A stretch of DNA of 7,645 nucleotides from JAHEYG01 sp044229775 (lineage in GTDB: Bacteria; Bacteroidota; Bacteroidia; B-17B0; Aurantibacillaceae). The stretch lies in NCBI GenBank assembly GCA_044229775.1, contig JBGASH010000150.1, positions 1 through 7,645 on the forward strand, in the 5' to 3' direction. The position numbers were made by a program, and so were the translations under genes. Positions 1 through 5,644 of the stretch are shown in pieces. The stretch's first letter is position 1. Every line of letters begins with the position of its first letter. The notes under the pieces were generated by a model. That model was not told the origin of the DNA, did not search any database, and saw only the letters and a list, made by a program, of their open reading frames with translations.

Positions 1-189
1 CTGATCCCAATGGGTGAGATAATGGATCACGTGGATAAGATCTCGAAAGATAAACAAGTGGTGGTGCATTGCCGAAGCGGGAAGCGCAGCGCTACGGTTA
101 TTCAGGCCCTCGAAGCGCAGCACGGATTTAAAAATCTCTATAATTTGAAGGGTGGCATACTTGCTTACATTGAAGAAATTGGCTTATAA
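1..189 (+). CDS. Rhodanese-like domain protein, C-terminal 62 residues (5' end outside window)
   Basis: The frame is open from base 1 to the TAA at 187-189 and encodes the last 62 residues of a larger protein. The visible part is the second half of a rhodanese domain. A hydrophobic strand leads into an active-site loop HCRSGKRS, with the sulfur-carrying Cys at fragment residue 24. The usual ending NLKGGILAY follows, 7 residues before the stop. Rhodanese domains carry a persulfide on this Cys and pass sulfur on, for example to ThiS/MoaD-type carriers. The domain may stand alone or be the C-terminal end of a MoeB/ThiF-type E1-like enzyme, an arrangement common in Bacteroidota. The missing 5' part is needed to decide. 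The DedA gene follows after 26 bases on the same strand, so co-transcription is possible. Confidence 0.85.
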   Translation: MIPMGEIMDHVDKISKDKQVVVHCRSGKRSATVIQALEAQHGFKNLYNLKGGILAYIEEIGL

Positions 190-215
190 ATCTTTAATCT
201 TACATCTTTATTCCA

Positions 216-866
216 ATGGTCGAACTTTTTAAACACATTTTACACCTCGATTTTGATTGGCTTTTTGCTAATTACGGAACTACTATTTATGTAGTGTTGT
301 TTTTGGTGATCTTTGTTGAAACCGGCCTGGTAGCGATGCCATTCTTACCTGGCGATTCTCTGTTATTTACTGCTGGATTATTTTGTGTGCCAAAGGCCGG
401 AGAAACTGAAGCTTATTTAAGTTTAGGTTTTGTAATAGCTTTATTATTTGTGGCCGCTGTGTTAGGTGATAATTCGAATTATTGGATCGGGCGAAAAATA
501 GGATTGCGCGTATTTCATATAAAAATTAAAAGCAAACCTATTGTAAAGGAAGAATACCTTACTAAAACACACGAATTTTTTGAAAAGTACGGTACCAAGG
601 CCATTATCATGGCACGCTTCGTGCCGTTTGTGCGCACCTTTGCACCTTTTGCGGCAGGCGTTGGTGAAATGAATTACAAGAAGTTCTTTGCCTTCGATGT
701 CTTAGGTGGAGCGCTTTGGATAGGAAGTTTAACAACCGCGGGTTATCTGTTAGGGGAAGTGGAATTCATCAGAAAACACATCGACCTGGTTTGCTTAGGT
801 ATAATTGGTCTGTCGGTTTTACCAATTATAATCACTTTTTTAAGAACAAAAATGTCCAAAAACTAA
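216..866 (+). CDS. DedA family integral membrane protein (SNARE-associated/VTT domain)
   Basis: This 216-residue protein is a typical-length DedA family member of the inner membrane. The family is linked to proton-motive-force homeostasis, cation/proton exchange and lipid (undecaprenyl phosphate or phospholipid) translocation. Visible hallmarks are FVETGL and FLPGDSLLF at residues 33-51, GDNSNYWIGRK at 84-94, and ARFVPFVRTFAPFAAG at 133-148. Glu35, Asp47, Arg134 and Arg140 have the same spacing (12 and 6 residues) as the functionally essential acidic and Arg pairs described for E. coli YqjA. Hydrophobic segments lie at about 24-55, 68-84, 140-180 and 190-210. The ATG at 216 gives the full family N-terminus, and no strong Shine-Dalgarno sequence is present, as is usual for this phylum. 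The small gene at 876 follows after 9 bases and is probably co-transcribed. The exact substrate cannot be told from sequence. Confidence 0.95.
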   Translation: MVELFKHILHLDFDWLFANYGTTIYVVLFLVIFVETGLVAMPFLPGDSLLFTAGLFCVPKAGETEAYLSLGFVIALLFVAAVLGDNSNYWIGRKIGLRVFHIKIKSKPIVKEEYLTKTHEFFEKYGTKAIIMARFVPFVRTFAPFAAGVGEMNYKKFFAFDVLGGALWIGSLTTAGYLLGEVEFIRKHIDLVCLGIIGLSVLPIIITFLRTKMSKN

Positions 867-875
867 ATTGGTATA

Positions 876-1112
876 ATGTTCGAGGATATCACCTTTCCGG
901 TCTTTCGAAAGTATAAAAACAACAAGCATTTTTTTAAGATCATCTCGTCAAATAGTTTTGAGGAAATTCAGATCGTAGGAAATAAGAAAATAATTAATTT
1001 GCTCGACATTAAAACATTTCCCGACCTTAGCCATATTCGCGAAATGGTTTATAATAAAGATGTAGCAATTCCCATTACAGAACAAGAATATTATTTAATT
1101 AAAGTTTCCTAA
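876..1112 (+). CDS. Small uncharacterised protein (78 aa) downstream of DedA
   Basis: I do not recognise a named family. The frame encodes 78 residues, mixed charged and aromatic, with no signal peptide or membrane segment, so a small cytosolic protein is likely. The N-terminal part (FPVFRKYKNNKHFFKI) is basic and aromatic. A strand-rich middle (EEIQIVGNKKIINL) follows, and the end (ITEQEYYLIKVS) looks like a final helix and strand. Reasons to accept it as real: an ATG 9 bases after the DedA stop on the same strand, codon use like its neighbours, and no competing frame. It is probably the last gene of the rhodanese-DedA transcript. I had a weak impression of similar short proteins in other Bacteroidota but cannot verify it. 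Function unknown. Confidence 0.7.
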   Translation: MFEDITFPVFRKYKNNKHFFKIISSNSFEEIQIVGNKKIINLLDIKTFPDLSHIREMVYNKDVAIPITEQEYYLIKVS

Positions 1113-1181
1113 AAGTTTTTAGTGCTGCCGTTTTTTCGATGAATACTGTAATACCGTCGACCATTGACCCTTCAATTCAAG

Positions 1182-1199
1182 ATACCCACCGGTGGGTAT
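1182..1199. promoter_or_regulatory. Perfect 18-bp palindrome, candidate operator
   Basis: ATACCCACC is followed directly by its reverse complement GGTGGGTAT, with no spacer and no mismatch. There is no T-tract on either side, so it is not an intrinsic terminator. A GC-rich perfect dyad in AT-rich intergenic DNA is typical of a site for a homodimeric regulator. The ACC-n-ACCGGT-n-GGT layout resembles operators of some TetR-family repressors (inference). Its centre lies about 44 bases before the start point predicted from the -7 box at 1223-1230, so repression or activation of the gene at 1255 is possible. No regulator gene is in the window. Confidence 0.55.
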
Positions 1200-1222
1200 G
1201 TAAAAGCTATTTATAAATTAAT

Positions 1223-1230
1223 TAGATTTG
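1223..1230 (+). promoter_or_regulatory. Bacteroidota-type promoter -7 box (TAGATTTG)
   Basis: TAGATTTG is an exact match to the TAnnTTTG -7 consensus of Bacteroidota. No good TTG -33 element is seen at the usual distance. The 18-bp palindrome ends just upstream of where it should be, which would suit an activator-assisted or repressed promoter. The predicted start point near 1235 leaves a leader of about 20 bases before the GTG at 1255. Confidence 0.5.
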
Positions 1231-1254
1231 CTATATACCTTCTGTACAACCTTC

Positions 1255-1639
1255 GTGAAAGCTACCAGGCCTTTAGAATATTTTTGTTTTGGATCCTTCG
1301 CACTGCCAGAGAATTTAGACAGTAAACTATTCGCATTTATTGCTATTGATCTTTTTTCCTAAGAAAGAATATTTATTGGACATCTGTTCAGAGGTAAACG
1401 GAACCTCAACTTTGGAGAATTTAAAGATGTTTTTGGAAAATGACGAATTGGAGAAAGTAAAAGCAAGTAATTTTACAATTATATTTTATGATAACTGTTC
1501 TGTTATTCAGAAAGAAATAGAGAAGATCATTAAGCCCTACAACGGCACCTGTAAGTTTGATACCAAATTTGTGGATAGCGAAGTATACAAGATCACTTCT
1601 GAGCTGGAAAACGCTTTTAATTTTAAAAAGAAGAACTAA
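1255..1639 (+). pseudogene. Uncharacterised protein with frame interrupted near 1360; integrase-core-like features
   Basis: Two adjacent frames appear to encode one protein. The first runs from GTG 1255 (VKATRPLEYFCFG...) to AIDLFS and ends at TAA 1360-1362. The second is open from after the TAG at 1316-1318 to the TAA at 1637-1639. Skipping one base at 1360, or removing one T from the T6 run at 1352-1357, joins them into a 127-residue protein. Reading only from the TTG at 1340 would give 99 residues but discards the sensible upstream part and has no promoter of its own. The composite has no signal peptide. Residues around AIDLFS (Asp32) and FYDNCS (Asp79) faintly recall the first two acidic strands of the RNase H-like integrase core; I cannot confirm homology. 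It could be a decayed gene, a sequencing error or a recoded gene. Its stop overlaps the stop of the convergent gene at 1636. Confidence 0.55.
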
Positions 1640-2250
1640 AAGAATTCCCTTTCAGCCGATTCAAACTGACTGAAATACGAACCCGGTGTCAACATAAATG
1701 TTTTGCCGAACTGTAATTCCAATTCATATATTTCGGTAGCGCCGTACTTACTCAATTTAAAATCTTTATACTTTTTAAGTTTTTCCTCAAGCTTGGCTTT
1801 TGTAAGCGGAGTATATTTATTAGAGTAGATCCTGGTCTTGTTTATTTTTTCTTTTTCGGAAGTGATAGTAACTTTAATTCTGGCATCGCGAATACTGTCA
1901 ACGGTAACTTTTCCGCCTGCCTTAATACTATCTGTTCTGTAAAATTTGAAACCTATTAATTCTACAGTTACTTTACAACCACCAACATTTTGTTTTTTAG
2001 CGTTAGGAACAAATTCCGCTTTGGTAAGCGAATCAACCACCTTGCTGTATTTAGAGGCATCTACTACAAATGATTTTTCGGTAGTGCTATCCTTAGAGAT
2101 CTTTTCATAAATAGAATACCACGCCCTGTACTGACTTTGACCGCCATAACAAAACATTTTCTTCTGCTTTTCATTTATCATACAAGTGTTTTGTGAAAAA
2201 GAAAAAGAATAAAGAGCGAGGAGGAGGAGGGTAAAAAATTTATGTTTCAT
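1636..2250 (-). CDS. Secreted or periplasmic protein of unknown function (204 aa)
   Basis: I do not recognise the family. The N-terminus is a clear Sec signal peptide: MKHK, a hydrophobic run rich in Leu and Phe to about residue 17, then SFSQ, with likely cleavage after about residue 20. The mature part is Lys-rich, with alternating strand-like stretches such as CKVTVELIGFKFY and ARIKVTITSE. It then has a charged helix (TKAKLEEKLKKYKDFK) and a strand-like C-terminal region. There are three Cys, near residues 23, 34 and 93, but no lipobox and no sorting domain. The ATG at 2250 places the signal peptide correctly, and a promoter match lies about 75 bases upstream on the minus strand. The gene appears monocistronic and converges on the 1255-1639 gene with overlapping stop codons (1636-1639). 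Confidence 0.8.
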   Translation of the reverse strand: MKHKFFTLLLLALYSFSFSQNTCMINEKQKKMFCYGGQSQYRAWYSIYEKISKDSTTEKSFVVDASKYSKVVDSLTKAEFVPNAKKQNVGGCKVTVELIGFKFYRTDSIKAGGKVTVDSIRDARIKVTITSEKEKINKTRIYSNKYTPLTKAKLEEKLKKYKDFKLSKYGATEIYELELQFGKTFMLTPGSYFSQFESAEREFF

Positions 2251-2324
2251 GACGATTAATTATTTCGGGTTAAATATTAAGTTATTTCCGGTTCCGAGTT
2301 ATGTGTTTCTGGTTAATTTGAATA

Positions 2325-2355
2325 TAAATGTAGCTACAATACCCGAAAAAACAAA
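2325..2355 (-). promoter_or_regulatory. Promoter for the secreted orphan gene (minus strand)
   Basis: Read on the minus strand, TTTG (2355-2352) is followed by a 19-base spacer and TACATTTA (2332-2325), 7 of 8 positions of the form TAnnTTTG. Both the elements and the spacing fit the Bacteroidota housekeeping promoter. The predicted start near 2320 leaves a leader of about 70 bases before the ATG at 2250. Confidence 0.55.
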
Positions 2356-2434
2356 CCATTATTTTATAAGAGTAAAGCTGATTCCATAAATGAAAGCAAC
2401 CCGAAACACGAAATATTTAATAATCACCATTCTT

Positions 2435-2466
2435 AAAATAAAAAAGCCGCAATTTAAATCGCGGCT
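2435..2466 (-). terminator. Intrinsic terminator of rpoD
   Basis: On the minus strand AGCCGC (2466-2461) pairs with GCGGCT (2450-2445) across a 10-base AT-rich loop that can itself pair partly. A U-rich run (complement of 2435-2445) follows at once. It begins 22 bases after the rpoD stop codon and should separate rpoD from the gene at 1636-2250. Confidence 0.85.
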
Positions 2467-2488
2467 CCTTAAAAACTTCGGTTAATAA

Positions 2489-3352
2489 TTAACCTAAATA
2501 TTGTTGTAATAATTTGCTTCTGGAACTGTGACGTAAACGACGAATGGCTTTTTCTTTGATCTGACGAACGCGTTCGCGGGTAAGGTCAAATTTGTCACCG
2601 ATCTCTTCAAGGGTTAAACCATGATTTAGTCCGATACCAAAAAATAATTTCACCACATCACGTTCTCTTTCTGTTAAAGTAGATAAAGCGCGGTCAATTT
2701 CTTTTGATAGCGACTCGTTAATTAATCCCATATCCGCCTTAGGTGAATCGTGGTTGATCAATACGTCCAATAAAGAACTTTCTTCGCCATTAGCAAATGG
2801 GGCGTCCATACTAACGTGACGACCGCTCACTTTCATGGTATCAGAAACTTTATCGATAGGCAGGTCTAAGATCTCAGCCAGTTCTTCGGCGCTTGGTTCG
2901 CGCTCAAATTCCTGCTCTAACTTAGAATAAGCCTTGTTTATTTTGTTCAAGGAACCAACCTGGTTCAATGGTAAACGCACAATACGCGATTGTTCTGCCA
3001 AAGCCTGTAAAATACTCTGACGGATCCACCATACGGCGTAAGAAATGAATTTAAAACCACGTGTTTCATCAAAACGTTTAGCGGCTTTAATTAAACCTAA
3101 ATTACCCTCATTGATAAGGTCGGGAAGGCTTAAACCCTGATTTTGATATTGTTTTGCTACGGAAACAACGAAACGTAAATTTGCTCTTGTTAACTTCTCA
3201 AGCGCTCTCTGATCACCGTCCTTAATGCGTTTTGCCAAGTGAACTTCTTCTTCTGCAGTAATAAGTTCTTCGCGGCCGATTTCCTGGAGGTATTTGTCTA
3301 AAGAGGCACTTTCACGGTTAGTGATTGATTTGGTAATTTTGAGTTGTCTCAT
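2489..3352 (-). CDS. rpoD: Principal RNA polymerase sigma factor, sigma-70 family RpoD/SigA
   Basis: This 287-residue protein carries all core parts of a group 1 sigma factor. Region 1.2 is at about 17-46 (LDKYLQEIGREELITAEEE). Region 2 spans about 50-122, with NLRFVVSVAKQY, DLINEGNLGLIKAAKRFD and the -10-recognition and melting helix GFKFISYAVWWIRQSI. Region 3 is at about 130-205. Region 4 is at about 222-282, with the helix-turn-helix LTLEEIGDKFDLTRERVRQIKEKAIRRL that contacts the -33/-35 element. Region 1.1 and the long non-conserved region of proteobacterial RpoD are absent, which is normal for Bacteroidota, where the housekeeping sigma is about 285-290 residues and reads the TTG/TAnnTTTG promoter. 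The gene looks monocistronic, with its own promoter and terminator. Frame and length are complete. Confidence 0.97.
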   Translation of the reverse strand: MRQLKITKSITNRESASLDKYLQEIGREELITAEEEVHLAKRIKDGDQRALEKLTRANLRFVVSVAKQYQNQGLSLPDLINEGNLGLIKAAKRFDETRGFKFISYAVWWIRQSILQALAEQSRIVRLPLNQVGSLNKINKAYSKLEQEFEREPSAEELAEILDLPIDKVSDTMKVSGRHVSMDAPFANGEESSLLDVLINHDSPKADMGLINESLSKEIDRALSTLTERERDVVKLFFGIGLNHGLTLEEIGDKFDLTRERVRQIKEKAIRRLRHSSRSKLLQQYLG

Positions 3353-3376
3353 CGAAAGGTTTTACTTATAAACGAG

Positions 3377-3412
3377 CAAAGATACAAAAAAATACAGCGT
3401 TTTTTTGACAAA
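3377..3412 (-). promoter_or_regulatory. rpoD promoter (minus strand)
   Basis: On the minus strand TATCTTTG (3384-3377) is an exact TAnnTTTG match. A TTTG at 3412-3409 could be the -33 element but lies 24 bases away, longer than usual, so only the -7 box is convincing. The predicted start near 3372 gives a leader of about 20 bases to the ATG at 3352. Confidence 0.6.
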
Positions 3413-3478
3413 TTTTCGCTTTAAGCAATATTTAACAGCTTGATTGCCAAAAGGCTTAAGTTTTAGGGAGAAACCGCC

Positions 3479-3976
3479 TTATTTTTTTACAAAACCCGTT
3501 AAAGTGGTATTCAAAATTTCTAAACTTATCTTCTTTTCAAAAAATTCTTCTTTAGTTTTATTTTTTGTGGTAAAATAAGTAGCCGGTATAGCACCTCCCC
3601 ATTTCTTATTTATCTTATCAATAAAATCATTACCGTTTATCTCGTCCAATAAAACACACTCTATGCCATATTTATTTTTTTCAAGGAAGGGTGCCACATC
3701 CTTTTCAATATTTTCTTTAAAATCCAAACTAACTAAAAGTACTTTTACCAAAGCAGGTTTGTTCTGCCGGTCAAATTTTTCAAAGTCGGGTAATTCTTTA
3801 ACGCAAGGTACGCACCATGTGGCCCAAAAATTTACCACATAAATAGTGTCGCTGTTATTATGAATTCGCTTTAAGAGATCACCAATTTTGTAAACGGCAA
3901 TTTTGTGTTGCGAGAACCCCAACAAGGCTAACAATAAAAAAAACAACAAGAATTTATTTTTTTTCTTTGTAAGCAT
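3479..3976 (-). CDS. Small TlpA/ResA-like periplasmic thioredoxin
   Basis: This 165-residue protein has an N-terminal signal or anchor (KKKNK, then a Leu/Phe-rich stretch to about residue 21, then SQ) and a thioredoxin fold. VVNFWATWCVPC places the active-site Cys pair at 55 and 58. A GAIPATYF motif supplies the cis-Pro at 131. Proteins of this kind are membrane-bound or periplasmic thiol-disulfide reductases, used for example in cytochrome c maturation or in reducing the copper sites of cytochrome oxidase. The ATG at 3976 lies inside the 3' end of the SCO gene (23-base overlap), and no later start keeps the signal peptide, so translation is probably coupled. In Bradyrhizobium, TlpA reduces ScoI and the CuA subunit; the same partnership is a reasonable inference here. 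No convincing terminator was found downstream. Confidence 0.9.
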   Translation of the reverse strand: MLTKKKNKFLLFFLLLALLGFSQHKIAVYKIGDLLKRIHNNSDTIYVVNFWATWCVPCVKELPDFEKFDRQNKPALVKVLLVSLDFKENIEKDVAPFLEKNKYGIECVLLDEINGNDFIDKINKKWGGAIPATYFTTKNKTKEEFFEKKISLEILNTTLTGFVKK

Positions 3977-4355
3977 ATTCGTCCATTAAAATTTTTATTT
4001 CATTTATCAGGCGGTTAATTTCCAAACTATCCGTCCCATCGTAAAACCCGCGTATATGTTTTTCTTTATCAATTAAAGCAAAATTTTGCGTGTGAATAAA
4101 ATCTTCAGCGTCGCCATTGCCTTCCTCCGCATTAAGCAAATAACTTTTTCGGGCTATTTCGTACAAATGTTTTTTTTCGCCCGTAACAAACAGCCATTTA
4201 TCATCGTTAACACCGTGTAATTTAGCATAACGTAATAACTGCGCGGTTGAGTCATTTTCAGGATCTACCGTATGCGAAATGATCAAAAAATCGTTCCGGT
4301 CCTTAAATTGTTTATACACTCGTTCTAAAACCTGTCTGTACTCATTATGGGGCAA
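3954..4355 (-). CDS. SCO1/SenC family protein, C-terminal part of a frameshifted gene
   Basis: This frame continues the SCO protein begun at 4618 after a one-base frame change. The nominal start at 4355 is a TTG inside the copper-motif codons, so it is unlikely to be an independent gene. Family features are clear: ISHTVDPENDS after the first helix, the DDKWLFVTG strand, and DFIHTQNFALIDKEKHIRGFYDG near the end. That last stretch contains the His (residue 88 of the fragment) that completes the copper site with the two Cys of the other frame. Joined, the two frames would encode about 221 residues, a normal SCO length. Conservation of all three ligands suggests that the break is recent or a sequence error. 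The end overlaps the TlpA-like gene by 23 bases. Confidence 0.8.
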   Translation of the reverse strand: MPHNEYRQVLERVYKQFKDRNDFLIISHTVDPENDSTAQLLRYAKLHGVNDDKWLFVTGEKKHLYEIARKSYLLNAEEGNGDAEDFIHTQNFALIDKEKHIRGFYDGTDSLEINRLINEIKILMDEYAYKEKK

Positions 4356-4618
4356 ATAGACTGACAGGTGGTAAAAAAATAATCGGTCACATAGATTTTT
4401 CCTTTCACCGTTTCTTCGGTTACTTTTTTATTGTATTGATCGGTAAAATAAAATGGGGCAATGGTGTGGTAGGTGGTGTCGTTAACTTTTAAAGCATTTT
4501 TAGGTCCAAAATAAGCGAGGGTACGTATTGGTTTATTTTCTTTTTTACTCAAAAAATACCAACCCATAAAAATGGCGGGAAATAATAATAAGAGCCAATA
4601 AATCTTACCTTTGAGCAT
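4325..4618 (-). CDS. SCO1/SenC family copper chaperone, N-terminal part of a frameshifted gene
   Basis: The 97-residue frame encodes a membrane anchor (hydrophobic from about 6 to 23) and the first half of a SCO thioredoxin-like domain. It includes APFYFTDQYNKKVT, GKIYVTDYFFTTC and the copper-binding motif CQSIC (Cys85 and Cys89) followed by PIM. It then ends abruptly at TAG 4327-4325 after STDRF, whereas the family continues for about 120 residues more. Those residues are present in the -1 frame (3954-4355). The frame change must fall between the Cys89 codon and the TAG, at about 4325-4352. SCO proteins deliver copper to, or reduce, the CuA centre of cytochrome c oxidase. The start at 4618 is the only one that keeps the anchor. 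It is divergent from the potassium channel gene. Confidence 0.85.
   Translation of the reverse strand: MLKGKIYWLLLLFPAIFMGWYFLSKKENKPIRTLAYFGPKNALKVNDTTYHTIAPFYFTDQYNKKVTEETVKGKIYVTDYFFTTCQSICPIMSTDRF
4606..4613 (+). promoter_or_regulatory. Candidate -7 box for the Kir channel gene (TACCTTTG)
   Basis: TACCTTTG matches TAnnTTTG exactly and lies 30 bases before the ATG at 4644, within the first codons of the divergent SCO gene. No TTG is seen at a suitable -33 distance, so support rests on the -7 box and its position alone. Confidence 0.4.
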
Positions 4619-4625
4619 ACGAACA

Positions 4626-4633
4626 CAAAATTA
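4626..4633 (-). promoter_or_regulatory. Candidate -7 box for the SCO gene (TAATTTTG, minus strand)
   Basis: Read on the minus strand, TAATTTTG at 4633-4626 matches TAnnTTTG. The predicted start point is about 3 bases before the ATG at 4618, which would make the SCO-TlpA transcript nearly leaderless. No clear -33 element is present. Confidence 0.4.
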
Positions 4634-4643
4634 AACAATTAAT

Positions 4644-5582
4644 ATGTTTGGTACTAAGAATAAAAAGAACGAGAATATCGAATTGGGTTTTGGCACAAAG
4701 AACTACGAAACCAGCGTTCGCTTCCTTAATAAGGACGGTACAGTTAATGTTAAACGAAAGGGCTTAAATAAGCTCGATAATATTGACATCTACCATTGGT
4801 TAATTACCACTACTTGGCGTAACCTTATCTTCTTGATCACTGTCAGTTACATTCTTACCAATACAATTTTTGCCTGTTTGTATTATTTTTTTGGATACAA
4901 TAATTTTGGGGGTGTCCACGCGGGTACAGCGCCCGACCGTTTTCTCGATCTTTTTTTCTTTAGTGCGCAAACGCTTACAACAGTAGGTTACGGTCACGTT
5001 TATCCCGATAGCACTGCTGTTAGTACTATAGCCGCCATCGAATCGCTTACGGGTTTATTGGGTTTTGCCTTAGCAACCGGTATTTTATATGGCCGTTTTT
5101 CACGACCAAAAGCGGAGATCTTGTATAGCGAAAATGTTTTGATAGCGCCTTATAAGGACCATACCGGCCTCATGTTCCGAATTGCCAACACCAAACAAAA
5201 CGAATTAATTGAGATAGAAGCCAGCGTGGTACTTTCATATTCAAATCCGGAAACCAACCGACGTGAATTTGTTGCGTTGCCATTAGAGCGAAACAAAATA
5301 AATTTTTTAACAATGAGTTGGACAATCGTTCATCCCATTGAAGAAACGAGTCCTTTATATGGGGTGGATATAAAAGAGATCCTTAAACGCGACACTGAAC
5401 TTATTATCTTGGTAAAAGCCATTAACGATACGTATTCGCAAACGGTTTATTCACGAATGAGTTATAAGGCCGTCGAATTCATAGAAAAGGCCAGGTTTAT
5501 TCCAATTAAACAGGAAACCGGTAATGGAAAAATAAATATCGATCTAAAAGAGATCCATTCATTCGAAAAAGTACCGTATTAA
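4644..5582 (+). CDS. Inward-rectifier potassium channel, KirBac type
   Basis: The 312-residue protein has the full Kir architecture. A cytosolic N-terminus is followed by a slide helix at about 47-58 (IDIYHWLITTTW), TM1 at about 61-82, a pore helix at about 101-111 (LDLFFFSAQTL) and the selectivity filter TVGYGH at 113-118. TM2 lies at about 125-150, and an immunoglobulin-like cytoplasmic domain runs from about 155 (RPKAEILYSENVLI...) with the Kir-type stretches GLMFRIANTKQNELIEIEASV and SWTIVHPI. It forms K+-selective tetramers in the inner membrane. Length is close to characterised KirBac proteins (about 300-330). The ATG at 4644 is 25 bases from the divergent SCO start. No gene follows closely, so it is probably monocistronic. 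Gating ligands cannot be read from sequence. Confidence 0.95.
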   Translation: MFGTKNKKNENIELGFGTKNYETSVRFLNKDGTVNVKRKGLNKLDNIDIYHWLITTTWRNLIFLITVSYILTNTIFACLYYFFGYNNFGGVHAGTAPDRFLDLFFFSAQTLTTVGYGHVYPDSTAVSTIAAIESLTGLLGFALATGILYGRFSRPKAEILYSENVLIAPYKDHTGLMFRIANTKQNELIEIEASVVLSYSNPETNRREFVALPLERNKINFLTMSWTIVHPIEETSPLYGVDIKEILKRDTELIILVKAINDTYSQTVYSRMSYKAVEFIEKARFIPIKQETGNGKINIDLKEIHSFEKVPY

Positions 5583-5597
5583 TTGTAAATTTTTGTT

Positions 5598-5621
5598 AAA
5601 AATCATAAATCGATTTTTTTT
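5598..5621 (+). terminator. Weak candidate terminator after the Kir gene
   Basis: AAAAATC (5598-5604) can pair with GATTTTT (5612-5618) over a 7-base loop, and the T-run continues to 5621. The stem has only one G-C pair, so it is weak. Its position 16 bases after the stop codon is the main support. Confidence 0.3.
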
Positions 5622-5644
5622 GGGAACCATTGGAATAATATTTG

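Noticed and set aside
716..916. 66-residue plus-strand frame overlapping DedA and the small gene
   Set aside because: It lies in another frame of two better-supported genes, and its composition is not protein-like. It is a shadow.
1182..1199. The palindrome as an intrinsic terminator of the DedA operon
   Set aside because: There is no loop and no T-tract on either strand, and it lies 70 bases after the last stop codon. An operator fits better.
3418..3465. Inverted TTAAGC/GCTTAA and CCAAAAGG/CTTAAG elements as a terminator for the TlpA-like gene
   Set aside because: The stems are short, AT-rich and interrupted, with no U-tract in the minus direction.
4800..4997. 65-residue minus-strand frame
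   Set aside because: Antisense to the Kir pore region, whose own frame has unmistakable motifs.
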